This document shows, piece by piece, positions 1 to 8,483 of a DNA stretch of 57,861 nt. The DNA is taken from positions 1 through 57,861 of the forward strand of contig NZ_JANSKA010000009.1 of the NCBI RefSeq assembly GCF_024741235.1, written 5' to 3'. A program made the position numbers and the translations under genes. The stretch is from Tractidigestivibacter montrealensis. Its GTDB lineage: Bacteria > Actinomycetota > Coriobacteriia > Coriobacteriales > Atopobiaceae. The notes beneath the pieces are model-generated. The model saw nothing but the letters and a program-made list of their open reading frames with translations, was not told the origin of the DNA and ran no database searches. Positions within the stretch are counted from its first letter, which is position 1, and every line of letters begins with the position of its first letter.

Positions 1-147
1 CGAAGTGTCGAAAACCTGCTGAGCGTTCCGTCGACTCCTACGTTAGCGAATACACGCAACCCGGGCCAAACCCCAGTGCCGCCGTGGTTCCGCAGGGCCT
101 CGCGCGGCTCCCTGCCAACTGGGCTTTTGCAATCCTAAGCTAACCCG

Positions 148-180
148 TGAAGCACATTTGAAGCACATGGTGAAGCACAT
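148..180. repeat. three 10-bp direct repeats downstream of tRNA-Phe
   Basis: TGAAGCACAT occurs exactly three times, at 148-157, 159-168 and 171-180, with offsets of 11 and 12 bp, about one helical turn. The repeats lie just past the terminator of the leftward tRNA-Phe. A similar 11-bp-spaced repeat lies past tRNA-Val next to an integrase gene, so these may be integrase arm sites of an element left of the window. The function is inferred. Positions 1-147 show no convincing gene. Confidence 0.6.
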
Positions 181-186
181 AACAAA

Positions 187-217
187 GCAGGCCAGAGCAG
201 CTAGTGCCCTGACCTGC
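187..217 (-). terminator. Rho-independent terminator of tRNA-Phe
   Basis: On the minus strand a 12-bp stem (206-217 with 187-198, two G-U pairs) encloses a 7-nt loop and is followed by TTTGTT. It starts 9 nt past the tRNA CCA end. Confidence 0.7.
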
Positions 218-225
218 GCGTTTAC

Positions 226-301
226 TGGTGGCGGGGAAGGGAGTCGAACCCCTGACACGGGGATTTTCAGTCCCCTGCTCTACCAACTGAGCTACCCAGC
301 C
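226..301 (-). tRNA. tRNA-Phe (GAA)
   Basis: A full cloverleaf reads on the minus strand. The acceptor is GGCTGGG against CCCCGCC with one T-C mismatch, the D arm is GCTC/GAGC, and the anticodon stem GGGGA/TCCCC carries loop CTGAAAA, giving anticodon GAA. The T loop is TTCGACT and the CCA end is encoded (226-228). The identity rests on the anticodon. Confidence 0.95.
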
Positions 302-327
302 AAAGGCTTGCTCTTGCAAGCTCGTTT

Positions 328-355
328 ACTATACCAAACCCGGAGAAAAGGTCAA
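328..355 (-). promoter_or_regulatory. tRNA-Phe promoter
   Basis: On the minus strand TTGACC (350-355) is separated by 16 nt from TATAGT (328-333). The -10 ends 26 nt before the tRNA 5' end, which fits a sigma70-type promoter with a short leader. Confidence 0.7.
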
Positions 356-448
356 CGAGAATCTTTGCAATGCCGAGAAAATCACCGTGTGGAGCCGCGT
401 TAGAAGGCAAAGCGTTGGTGGCATTGAAGGTCTGCGCTGCTTCTAGGT

Positions 449-692
449 TGCATCGAACTGCCCCTCGTTGCACTAAATTCCTTGCGATTGCGCCGAACTG
501 CGCCTCGTTACATGTCTTATTCGCGACCGGGGCCGCCCTCGGAAGTGGTTGCGCATTTGATTTGCTATTCTACCTGGGCGTTCGCGGCACCCTCGGACTG
601 CCGCTAACTGGGGTGTGCCCGAATCCGTGTATAACGAAGGACAGTTCGGTGCACGAGAACCCAGAAATGTGTAACGAGGGCGAGTTCGATGC
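449..692. repeat. inverted-repeat cluster: four copies of a ~24-bp unit
   Basis: This is the main content of the gene-free stretch 302-894. A unit resembling CGAACTGCCCCTCGTT occurs twice forward (449-473, 489-513) and twice reverse-complemented (cores 632-652, 672-692). The offset within each pair is 40 bp, so the whole forms two inverted arms around a 115-bp centre. The stretch is visibly less GC-rich than its surroundings. A 124-codon open frame across it has no coding character. The origin is unknown; MITE-like is a guess. Confidence 0.6.
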
Positions 693-894
693 GACTTTAT
701 TGCTCCGCCACGCTCCCGTCTGGCATTGCGGACCAGAAGAGTAACAGTTAACCTGCGAGGCCAGACACGGTTGGGTTACAAAGTGCTCAGATACCACGGC
801 GCTGCACCCGGCATGTGCGGCGAGGAGACGCCGCCCTGCTCCCACTCCCGCTTCCGCAAGCCGTAGGCCGGTATTTCTGAGACTCCGTTGGCCC

Positions 895-1149
895 CTACGC
901 CAGGCGGAAGGACTTCCCATCCTCGTCGAACGCCACGGGCTTCGACCTTCCGGCAAAGTACGAGCTCACGACCTCGCGCGCCGCCGCCAGCACGGCGTCA
1001 TCGTCCTTCGCGGCAACCGCCTCGCGGCTTACCTCCACCCATAGCGACTGTCCACCGCACGCGTCGCGCAGACGCACGCGCGCGGGCACCCTGGCATTGA
1101 GTAGAGCCTCGTTCACATCGGCAATCTCAAGGATGTTGACGACCTTCAT
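895..1149 (-). CDS. hypothetical protein, 84 aa
   Basis: This small soluble protein is not recognised. It begins MKVVNILEIADVNEALLNAR and is rich in Arg, Val and Asp in its centre. The start is fixed by a 4-bp ATGA overlap with the stop of the upstream DNA glycosylase gene, so the two are translationally coupled and it is the last gene of an acyP-glycosylase operon. No membrane segment or signal peptide is seen. The coupling suggests, without proving, a link to base-excision repair. Confidence 0.65.
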   Translation of the reverse strand: MKVVNILEIADVNEALLNARVPARVRLRDACGGQSLWVEVSREAVAAKDDDAVLAAAREVVSSYFAGRSKPVAFDEDGKSFRLA

Positions 1150-1934
1150 TTTCCACGCCCCTTCTCGCGCATCCACGCGAAGAAAAACTGCTGCTGGATT
1201 CCGCCCCACCGCGAGTCCCACGTTACGTGGTGTTCGCGCTCCGCCCGCTTGATCCAGGTGTCGCGCGGCACCGCCTCGAGGTACCCCAGCCCAAAGAGGC
1301 AGATGCAGCTTGCCACCTTGGGGCCAATGCCGGGGCTCTCCTCAAGTTCCGCCATGGACTCCTCAAGCGAGACGTCCCGCCGGTCAATCCGCGCGGGATA
1401 CCAGGCCTGCGCCCGCGCCGCAAGCGCCTCGAGGTAGGGCCTTCTGTACCCCAGCTTGAGTCCCGTTGCAAACGCCTCGTCGCCGAGAAGCGCCGACAGC
1501 CGGCCTGGCCCCGGTACGCATCCTCCGCCGGCGTCGAGCAGCGCGTCCATCGTCCGCTGGATGCGCACGATGTTCGAGTTTTGCGACACCACAAAGCTCA
1601 CGGCCGTGTCCCACCAGTCCTGGGCGAGCACCCTAATCCCGGCACCCACCTCCATGACCTCGGCTGGCATGGCAAGCTCGTCCAGAATCTTCTGGTAGTC
1701 CACATCCAGGGCCAAGTAGTGGCGCCAATAGGCAAGCTCGTCGGCGTTGACGTCGCTTCCGTCCGCGCGCCGTACGAAGACAACGCCCTTCTCGGCATCG
1801 CCCTCCTGCGAGAGCAGACACCGCCTTCCTCCGCTGGCCACGAGCCATCCGTCCTCGGTGCGCCGCCACGTAAACACCTGGCCCGACGCGGCTATGGCGT
1901 CAAGCGAGAAGAGCGTTGTTGCAATCGCTGCCAT
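1146..1934 (-). CDS. ogg: OGG1-type 8-oxoguanine DNA glycosylase
   Basis: This 262-aa protein resembles bacterial members of the OGG1 family, bifunctional glycosylase/AP lyases that remove 8-oxoguanine opposite C. The SQNSN motif lies at 117-121. The helix-hairpin-helix (SPGIGPKVASC, about 200-210) carries the expected nucleophilic Lys206, and the conserved Asp is Asp225 in VPRDTW. The N-terminal part fits the family's first beta domain. It follows an acylphosphatase gene by 8 nt and overlaps the downstream small gene by 4 nt, so the three form an operon. Family is clear from the motifs; substrate is inferred. Confidence 0.85.
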   Translation of the reverse strand: MAAIATTLFSLDAIAASGQVFTWRRTEDGWLVASGGRRCLLSQEGDAEKGVVFVRRADGSDVNADELAYWRHYLALDVDYQKILDELAMPAEVMEVGAGIRVLAQDWWDTAVSFVVSQNSNIVRIQRTMDALLDAGGGCVPGPGRLSALLGDEAFATGLKLGYRRPYLEALAARAQAWYPARIDRRDVSLEESMAELEESPGIGPKVASCICLFGLGYLEAVPRDTWIKRAEREHHVTWDSRWGGIQQQFFFAWMREKGRGK

Positions 1935-1942
1935 GCGGCCGC

Positions 1943-2293
1943 CTAGAAGCGCACGGAGAACTCGGCCTCGTCCGGCACGGGCGGGATGTCCTCCTTGGAA
2001 TCGATGGTGTAGCTGATGGGGAAGCGCCGGTAGCTCTCGAGCAGCCGCGTGAAGAACGTGGCCACGGCCTCGCTTGGACCCTGGAGCTCCATGCTTACCG
2101 AGCCGTCGGGCTCGTTTCTCACCCAGCCGGTAAGCCCCAGGTCAAAGGCCACGCGCTGGCTGGTCCACCTAAAGCCCACGCCCTGGACCTGCCCCACGAA
2201 GCGCACGTGGATCCGCCGCGTGTCGCCGCCCGCAGCCGCGCCGCCCGCAGCCGCGCCGTTTTCGACCTCGTTCCTGTTCCTTCTCGCGAACAT
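1943..2293 (-). CDS. acyP: acylphosphatase
   Basis: This 116-aa protein hydrolyses carboxyl-phosphate bonds of acyl phosphates. The acylphosphatase core starts near residue 27 ([18 protein letters not shown]) with catalytic Arg42 in VGFR and Asn60 in GWVRN. The first ~25 residues are an Ala/Gly-rich extension, so a shorter start is possible but no good internal ATG is seen. It is the first gene of a leftward operon with the 8-oxoG glycosylase, divergent from a DegV gene across a 144-bp gap. Confidence 0.88.
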   Translation of the reverse strand: MFARRNRNEVENGAAAGGAAAGGDTRRIHVRFVGQVQGVGFRWTSQRVAFDLGLTGWVRNEPDGSVSMELQGPSEAVATFFTRLLESYRRFPISYTIDSKEDIPPVPDEAEFSVRF

Positions 2294-2396
2294 AGCGTCT
2301 CCCTTGAGTGCTTGCCGCCATCACGCTCGCCCGGCAGTAAGCTCTCCGTTTATCGTGGTTGTTGCCTGTGCAAACGACCCCACGCGCGGGTACGCT

Positions 2397-2402
2397 TACA
2401 AT
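2397..2402 (+). promoter_or_regulatory. possible -10 box for the DegV gene
   Basis: TACAAT lies 35 nt before the DegV start in the divergent gap. No good -35 hexamer is visible, which is common in GC-rich actinobacteria, so this is a weak call. Confidence 0.3.
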
Positions 2403-2437
2403 ACTACCCGGACAACAAGGGCGACCGAGGAGACCAC

Positions 2438-3385
2438 ATGGCGACCAAGTGCAACATCATGACGGACTCGTGCTGCGACTTTTCTGCCGAGGAGGTCGAG
2501 CAGGCGGGCATCACGTGCCTCTCGTTCACCTATACCGAGGCAAGCAAGCCCGACGGTGGCCTCTCCGGTGTCGATGACCTCTTCCAGTCCCGCTCGGCCC
2601 ACGACTTCTACTCCGCCATCGAGAACGGCGCCTGCCCCATGACCTCGCAGCCCTCCCAGATGGTCTACGAGGAGGCGTTCGAGAAGGCCATCGCCTCCGG
2701 CGTCCCTACCGTGCATTTTGCCCTCTCGAGCGGCATCTCCGGCGCGTACAACGGTGCCGTGACGGCGCTTGACCGCGTGCGCGAGAAGCACGGCGGCACG
2801 CTTCCCACGCACATCTACGTGGTCGACTGCCTCATAGGATCCACCACGCAGAACCTCTTCATCCACGCTGCCATCGAGAAGCGCGACCAGGGCTTCACGG
2901 CCGAGGAGCTGGTTGCCTGGGCCGAGGATGCCCGCTTCCACGTCCACACCATCTTCATGGTGGACAACCTCGATGCGCTCCACCGCGGAGGCCGCATCCC
3001 CAAGTCCGTCGCCGTGGTCGGCGGCCTTCTCGACGTGAAGCCGCTCCTCACCTTCAACCTCGATGGTTCGCTGGCAATCATGGGCATGGCACGCGGCCGC
3101 AGGAAGGCCATGCGCAAGATGGCCGAGTTCTACGAGGGCTTCCACGACTCGTCCTACGAGGGCCACGTGGTGGCAATTGGCGACGCGGACTGCGTGGCCG
3201 ATGGCGACTCGCTTGCCCGCATGCTCAAGCCCACCGAGCACGAGCTCAAGGTCTACCGCTCGAGCATTGGCCCCACCATCGGCTGCCACGTGGGTCCTGG
3301 CATGTACTCCTGCTGCTTCTGGGGACCGGATCGCCGCGACGACAAGTACAACGACGCCAAGAACAAGGGCAAGGCGGCCAAGTAG
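2438..3385 (+). CDS. DegV family fatty-acid-binding protein
   Basis: This 315-aa DegV-fold protein belongs to the family that binds a fatty acid and, in Firmicutes, can act as the FakB subunit presenting it to the kinase FakA. The start is the ATG after CGAGGAGACC. The N-terminal ITDS-like strand (NIMTDSCCDF), the TSQPS motif (about 67-71), the SSGISGAYN loop and LHRGGRIPK are all visible and match the ligand-binding fold. It is longer than the usual ~280 aa and has a Lys-rich tail. A second DegV protein is encoded at 34984-35856. No FakA gene is seen in the window. Confidence 0.85.
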   Translation: MATKCNIMTDSCCDFSAEEVEQAGITCLSFTYTEASKPDGGLSGVDDLFQSRSAHDFYSAIENGACPMTSQPSQMVYEEAFEKAIASGVPTVHFALSSGISGAYNGAVTALDRVREKHGGTLPTHIYVVDCLIGSTTQNLFIHAAIEKRDQGFTAEELVAWAEDARFHVHTIFMVDNLDALHRGGRIPKSVAVVGGLLDVKPLLTFNLDGSLAIMGMARGRRKAMRKMAEFYEGFHDSSYEGHVVAIGDADCVADGDSLARMLKPTEHELKVYRSSIGPTIGCHVGPGMYSCCFWGPDRRDDKYNDAKNKGKAAK

Positions 3386-3452
3386 GCGCCATGCCTCTCA
3401 CTAACGTTTTCCGGGCCGCACCGCGGCCCGTTACCATCTCAGGGGGTCAGCG

Positions 3453-5420
3453 ATGAGCTGGACACGAAGGGAATTCCTCGAGCTTGCATCGGCCGGTGCC
3501 GCAAGCATGGGCCTTGCCGCCTGCGGCGCTCCGGCGCGACAGCAGGCCGACAACAGCTCCGACCAGTCCTCGAACACCACGACGCAGCCTGCCGACAACG
3601 TGGATCTGGGCGAGTTCAAGAGCCTGGCGCTCGACACCAACGCCTGGAAGTACGACAAGGACAACGACGTCTACTACCAGCTGGGCCTTACCTACTGCCT
3701 GAAGCCCGCCACGACGGCCTACGAGTCCCTGGCGATCTTTGTTCCCGGCAAGTTCTTCACTGCCGAGAAGAAGGGCGACACCTACTCCTGCACGGTGAAC
3801 GAGAAGGCCGTGGTGGGCGGCTTCACGCCGTCCACGGCGCCGGTCCTTTTGCCCATCAACAGCGGCACGCTCTCCCCGCAGGCAAGCCCCACGAAGTACG
3901 GCTATGACGGCCTGGGGACCTTCCTCGACGCCGGCTGCATCTACGTGTACGCGGGCTTCCGCGGGAGGAGCGCTGGCTATGACTCCTCGACCGGCTCCAC
4001 CGACCTCTATCCTGGTGGTGCACCCTGGCCTGTGGTCGACCTCAAGGCCGCCATCCGCTACCTGCGCTACAACAAGGACGCGCTTCCCTGCGACACCTCG
4101 CGGGTCTTCTCGTTTGGCTTCTCTGCCGGTGGCGGCGTGAGCGCGCTGCTCGGCTCTGCTGGAGATGCTGAGATTTACAAGCCCTACCTGGACTCCATTG
4201 GCGCCATCACGCACGATGCCGAGGGCAACGCCGTCTCGGACGCCGTCTTTGGCAGCGCGTCGTGGTGCCCGGTCACCTCCTTCGACACGGCCGACGCGTC
4301 CTACGAGTGGATGATGGGGCAGTTCTCGACGGCTGGGAATCGTGCGGACGGCACCTGGACGTCTGCCCTCTCGCAGGGCCTGGCCGCAGACTATGCGAGC
4401 TACATCAACGCGATGGATTTGCGTGACTCCGACGACTCCCAGCTCACGCTCGACGAGTCCGAGGGCGGCGTCTACACGCTCGGCTCCTACGCGAGCCAGC
4501 TCATCTCCATTCTTAATGACTCGGCGACCAGCTTTGTCTCGGACACCACGTTCCCGTACACGTACACGCCGCAGCACATCGACGACCCAAGCTTCCCGGG
4601 CGACCCCAACCTCGCTACCGCGCGTGCTACGGAGGCCGCCGTGGCGGCTGCCAAGCAGGAGGCGCAGTCCTCTGCTGCTGCGGATGCCCAGGGTGACGCT
4701 GCCAGCACGGACGCCACAGGCTCGACGGGCGACACCGCTACCACGACTACCACGACGCTCCCAACGGGCACCACGCAGGTGCAGTCCACCATCTACGACA
4801 CCGTGCAGAACTACTTTGCGGCGCTGAACTCCGACTACTGGTGGATCAACTACAACGTGAGCCGCCAGACGGTCTCCATCTCGAGTTTGCGTGACTTCTC
4901 GACGCACCTGCGTCCCGCCGAGCTCTCGGTTCCCGCCTTCGATGCTGCCGACCGTTCCACGAAGACCAACCAGCTCTTTGGTATTGGCGAGGAGAGCACC
5001 CTGCACTTTGACGAGACGGTTGGCGAGCGCGTGGCCGCAAACGCCGACGCCTACGCCTCGCTTGAGGGCTGGGACGAGTCCTACGCCACCGCCTGGCAGG
5101 ATGACCTCGAGAAGTTCGACTCCCTCGACTCGGACATCACCACGCGCGTCTCGATGTTCAACCCGCTCTACTTCCTGAGCGGCACCTACAGTGGCTATGG
5201 CACTGGCTCGGTGGCGCCGCACTGGCGCGTAAACGAGGGCGTCTTTGACACTTCGACCTCGCTTGCCACCTCCGCCAACCTGGTGCTTGCGCTGCGTCAC
5301 TTCAGCGGCGTCGAGGACGTCACCTATGTGCCCGTGTGGGGCCAGGGCCATGTGATGGCCGAGCGCTCGGGCACCGCGAGCGACAACCTCCTCTCCTGGA
5401 TCGCTTCCTGCTGCGAATGA
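3453..5420 (+). CDS. tannase-family esterase, Tat-exported lipoprotein
   Basis: This 655-aa alpha/beta hydrolase resembles Lactobacillus-type tannases, which release gallate from gallotannins. The N-terminus has a twin-arginine-like motif (TRREFL) and lipobox LAAC with Cys24, so export and lipid anchoring are likely. The nucleophile is Ser224 in FGFSAGG, followed by a Trp/Tyr lid region. Asp in FDTSTS and His in GQGHVM near the C-terminus would complete the triad. An Ala/Ser/Thr-rich insertion (about 390-445) looks like a disordered linker absent from short tannases. The TGA stop lies inside a REP-like palindrome. A feruloyl or other gallate esterase role is possible. Confidence 0.7.
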   Translation: MSWTRREFLELASAGAASMGLAACGAPARQQADNSSDQSSNTTTQPADNVDLGEFKSLALDTNAWKYDKDNDVYYQLGLTYCLKPATTAYESLAIFVPGKFFTAEKKGDTYSCTVNEKAVVGGFTPSTAPVLLPINSGTLSPQASPTKYGYDGLGTFLDAGCIYVYAGFRGRSAGYDSSTGSTDLYPGGAPWPVVDLKAAIRYLRYNKDALPCDTSRVFSFGFSAGGGVSALLGSAGDAEIYKPYLDSIGAITHDAEGNAVSDAVFGSASWCPVTSFDTADASYEWMMGQFSTAGNRADGTWTSALSQGLAADYASYINAMDLRDSDDSQLTLDESEGGVYTLGSYASQLISILNDSATSFVSDTTFPYTYTPQHIDDPSFPGDPNLATARATEAAVAAAKQEAQSSAAADAQGDAASTDATGSTGDTATTTTTTLPTGTTQVQSTIYDTVQNYFAALNSDYWWINYNVSRQTVSISSLRDFSTHLRPAELSVPAFDAADRSTKTNQLFGIGEESTLHFDETVGERVAANADAYASLEGWDESYATAWQDDLEKFDSLDSDITTRVSMFNPLYFLSGTYSGYGTGSVAPHWRVNEGVFDTSTSLATSANLVLALRHFSGVEDVTYVPVWGQGHVMAERSGTASDNLLSWIASCCE

Positions 5421-5447
5421 GACAAAGGGACAGTCCCTTTGTCTCAT
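5417..5447. repeat. REP-like palindrome, copy 1
   Basis: Near-perfect palindrome with half-site ATGAGACAAAGGGAC and central base A. It contains the TGA stop codon (5418-5420) of the tannase-like gene. A degenerate second copy follows at about 5448-5477, and a terminator begins 34 bp downstream. Confidence 0.9.
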
Positions 5448-5480
5448 TGAGACAGGGGGAGTCTTTCTCGTCTCATGAGT

Positions 5481-5515
5481 GCGCCCCCGGCAGTTCAATG
5501 GGATGCCGGGGGCGC
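5481..5515. terminator. strong hairpin terminator between convergent genes
   Basis: A perfect 12-bp stem (GCGCCCCCGGCA at 5481-5492 with 5504-5515), an 11-nt loop, then TTTTG on the plus strand. It probably ends transcription of the tannase-like gene and may act on the convergent surface-protein gene as well. Confidence 0.8.
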
Positions 5516-5566
5516 TTTTGTGTGGCAGCAAGGCTGGGGGAAAGGAAGGAAAGGAAAGGGGACAGC

Positions 5567-7351
5567 CTACCTGCCGGTGAAGAAGTCAACGATGGCGTTC
5601 CAGATGTCGAGAAAGACGTTGCCGGTGCTGGCGCTTGTGGCGTCGTTCGTGCTCGCGGTGGCCTCCGCTGAGGAGCTCGGGGCCGTGCTTGCCTGCGCGA
5701 CGTCGGACGCGCTGACGGAGGTGCTATCGCCCATGGCAAACGTGGTGCTCGTGCCGTACTCCGCGTCAAAGGCGCTGCGGTCGATGCGGTCTGGACTTAC
5801 GGTCGAGGCGCCACTGCCGTCGTAGGTGGTGGAGTAGGAGCCCGTCACGGTGACGGTAAGGCTCGAGTCGCCCTGGACGACGGTCTGCCCGTTGGCCACG
5901 ATGGTCACGGTTTTGCCGCTCTCGTCCACCACGCTCCCGCCAGAGGCTACGTTGAGCGCCAAGACGGTCGAGTCCGCCGTCACGACCCAGGTTGACCCGT
6001 CGTCCACGTTCACGGTGATGGGGGAGTCGCTGGTGGAGCCGTTGGCGTTCTCGGTTATGGAAGCGGCGCCGGTCCAGGTGCTGTTGCCTGTGAGGTAGAG
6101 CGCCAAAGACGAGATGGTGTCCACGCTCACGTTGCCCGTGACGTTCTCGCCCGCAAGCGTGAGCGTAGCCGTGCCGCCGTTGGAGCCGGCCGTGCCCCAG
6201 TTGTTGGAGTCGTTGCCCTCCACCTGGATGAGGTTGGCCGCCGAGGAGTCGTAGTCGAGCGTGGTGCCCTGGAGCAGGATGTTTGCCGTGGTGTTGGTCA
6301 CGTAGAAGAACGACCCGGACTGGATTGCGCTCGAGAGCTTGGAGCCAACCGCCTGGAACGTCGCCGCCTCGCCGGTGGTGGACTCGGCATCGCCCGAGGT
6401 GGACTGGTAGATGATGACCGCGTTGGCAATGGGGTCAGATGCGGTCTTCTCGGTGATGGTGCTCGAGAGGGTCGAGTTGTTGATGAGGACGGTGTTGAGT
6501 CCCTCCATGCCAGCGATCTGGCTGCCGGTGGCCGTGCCCGTCACCCCCGAGACCTCGATGTCGCCGGTCGAGTAGAGCAAGGGCGAGCCGGACCCTGCGG
6601 TCGAGAGCGTGGAGTTGGTCACCGAGATGTTGCCGCCGCCGCGGTCGGTGGCGATACTCGCGCTGTGGTCGCCCTGGGTCGAGATGCCCATCTCGTTGGC
6701 GATGATGGTGCCGTCGTAGGTGGCGTCAAGCCCACGCGAGTTGCCGGCCGAGGTGGTGATGGTGTCCCCGTTTGCGTAGACGGTTGCGCCGTCGGTGGCA
6801 AAGATGGCGTTGGAGCCCTCGCTTGTGGCGTTGAGCTTGGAGTTCGAGACCTTGGCGGTGCTGTCGTCGCCTGTGGCGAGAAGGATTGAGTTCACGCCGT
6901 AGAAGTTGCAGTTGTCGCCGTTGGTGTCGTCGCCGGACTTCTCGAGCGTGACGCCGGAGAGCGCAAGTGCGCCGCCATTCTCTGCTAGGGCCGCGTTCAC
7001 GTCGACGTCGGTTGCGGTGATAGTCTGGTCCGAGGCCTCCTGGCTGTCTCCGTCTGCCGTGAGCGTGCCGGAGAGCGTGCCCGTGTAGTCGTACGTCATC
7101 GTGTTGGCGCCACCAGCGCCACCAGCGCCTCCGACAGGCATGCTGCCGCCGGCGTCACCTGGGGCAGACCCGCCGCCCGAGGGAGGCTCGCCTGTGGGTT
7201 GGCTCGTCGCCGTGCTGGAGCCAGAACTGCTGCTCGAGCCCTCCGCCAGCGCGGGCAGGGGAGTCATCGAGATGAGCAGCGCTCCCGTGACAACCGCGAC
7301 GCCCGCCTTGTGCATGATCGAGTCCCTGCGTTCAAATGTTTCGCTTCTCAT
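5567..7351 (-). CDS. secreted Ser/Thr/Asn-rich beta-helix surface protein
   Basis: This 594-aa protein has a signal peptide (hydrophobic stretch about 14-33, ending PALAEG), a Ser/Gly/Pro-rich linker with a GGAGGAGG run, then long repeats of short beta strands rich in Thr, Ser, Asn and Gly (for example TLSSTITEK, GSKLSSAI), as in right-handed beta-helix adhesins or pectate-lyase-like passengers. No LPxTG or autotransporter barrel is seen. It ends with an amphipathic FLDIWNAIVDFFTGR. The start is an ATG after GAGGGGCACC; upstream ATGs lack a ribosome site. It is probably secreted or loosely surface-bound; the function is unknown. Confidence 0.75.
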   Translation of the reverse strand: MRSETFERRDSIMHKAGVAVVTGALLISMTPLPALAEGSSSSSGSSTATSQPTGEPPSGGGSAPGDAGGSMPVGGAGGAGGANTMTYDYTGTLSGTLTADGDSQEASDQTITATDVDVNAALAENGGALALSGVTLEKSGDDTNGDNCNFYGVNSILLATGDDSTAKVSNSKLNATSEGSNAIFATDGATVYANGDTITTSAGNSRGLDATYDGTIIANEMGISTQGDHSASIATDRGGGNISVTNSTLSTAGSGSPLLYSTGDIEVSGVTGTATGSQIAGMEGLNTVLINNSTLSSTITEKTASDPIANAVIIYQSTSGDAESTTGEAATFQAVGSKLSSAIQSGSFFYVTNTTANILLQGTTLDYDSSAANLIQVEGNDSNNWGTAGSNGGTATLTLAGENVTGNVSVDTISSLALYLTGNSTWTGAASITENANGSTSDSPITVNVDDGSTWVVTADSTVLALNVASGGSVVDESGKTVTIVANGQTVVQGDSSLTVTVTGSYSTTYDGSGASTVSPDRIDRSAFDAEYGTSTTFAMGDSTSVSASDVAQASTAPSSSAEATASTNDATSASTGNVFLDIWNAIVDFFTGR

Positions 7352-7488
7352 GGTGCCCCTCCTCGTCTGGAGTAGCTGATGGCCACAGTATGTCCAGCCG
7401 AGAGGGGCCCGTTGACGTCGCGTGCGCAATGACAACAGGCTGGCATAACGTTGAACTGATGCTCAAAGCAACCTGTCGTGAGGCTGAA

Positions 7489-7518
7489 ATGAGACAAAGG
7501 GACAGTCCCTTTGTCTCA
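7489..7518. repeat. REP-like palindrome, copy 2
   Basis: Same palindrome, central base A. It sits in the divergent gap between the surface-protein gene and the cyclophilin gene, unlike most copies, which lie at gene ends. Confidence 0.88.
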
Positions 7519-7579
7519 CTCTCCACATGTGGCTGGTATGGTGGAAGTGCTGACAAATCCCACGACGATTGGCGCACCC

Positions 7580-8332
7580 ATGGACCAGGACAACCAGGAC
7601 ACGTTTGGCGAGAACAACGCACGCACGGCATATGCGGCCATCACACGGCGCGGCTTCATGGGGCTGGCGCTTGCTGCGGCGTCCTTCTCGCTTGCCGCCT
7701 GCGGGAGCTCCTCTAGCGCGAGCGGGGAGGGGAGCGCAAGCACCACCTCGTCCTCTTCGGACACGTCGTCTGACTCCTCGACGAGTAGCGATGCCATGGA
7801 TGCCAGCGACCAGCCCACGGGCCCCTACGCCTCGGGCGTCCACCACGCGACCATCGAGGTCACGGACTACGGCACCATCTCGGTTGCCCTGAACGCCAAC
7901 GTCGCGCCCATCACCGTGTCCAACTTTGCCGGCCTGGTCGAGCAGGGCTTCTACAACGGGCTCACCTTCCACCGCGTGGTGAAGGACTTCATGATTCAGG
8001 GCGGCGATCCCAACGGCGACGGTACCGGCGGCTCGGGGACCACCATCAAGGGCGAGTTCTCGGCAAACGGGGTGAAGAACGACATTGCCCACGTGCGCGG
8101 CACCATCTCGATGGCTCGCTCGTCGGACTACAACTCGGCCAGCTCGCAGTTCTTCATCGTCCAGAAGACAGCAGCCTCGCTCAACGGCCAGTACGCCTCC
8201 TTTGGCAACGTGACGGACGGCATGGACGTGGTTGACGCCATTGTGAATGCGACGGCCGACAAGGGCGACTCCAACGGGATTCTCCCCAAGGAGGACCAGC
8301 CCGTCATTGCCTCCATCACAATGGTCGACTAG
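7580..8332 (+). CDS. cyclophilin-type peptidyl-prolyl isomerase lipoprotein
   Basis: This 250-aa exported foldase is predicted to act on proteins outside the membrane. A Tat-like motif (TRRGFM), a hydrophobic stretch and lipobox LAAC lie at about 22-43, followed by a Ser-rich linker. The cyclophilin domain from about residue 92 has FHRVVKDFMIQGGDP and SQFFIV, carrying the catalytic Arg and the Gln/Phe of the active site. The start at 7580 is chosen over upstream in-frame starts, one of which falls in the REP palindrome; no candidate has a clear ribosome site. Confidence 0.85.
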   Translation: MDQDNQDTFGENNARTAYAAITRRGFMGLALAAASFSLAACGSSSSASGEGSASTTSSSSDTSSDSSTSSDAMDASDQPTGPYASGVHHATIEVTDYGTISVALNANVAPITVSNFAGLVEQGFYNGLTFHRVVKDFMIQGGDPNGDGTGGSGTTIKGEFSANGVKNDIAHVRGTISMARSSDYNSASSQFFIVQKTAASLNGQYASFGNVTDGMDVVDAIVNATADKGDSNGILPKEDQPVIASITMVD

Positions 8333-8483
8333 GGACAATGGGACCCGCGCAGCATCCATATCACAACGAAATAAATTAACCAAGATAGTGTGCTTTGCTG
8401 CAATAGGCAAGGGCATATACCTAAACGGTATGGAAAACGCCGTTATCGTGCTAATATCATATACATGAGAAAGGAGCTTCTTC

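Noticed and set aside
370-744. 124-codon plus-strand frame after tRNA-Phe
   Set aside because: It runs through the inverted-repeat cluster, has no ribosome site and no coding character.
3447-5531. Long minus-strand frames over the tannase, kup, pgcA, nox and ppc genes
   Set aside because: They are antisense shadows in GC-rich DNA: they lack ribosome sites and conserved motifs, and the opposite strands have clear families.
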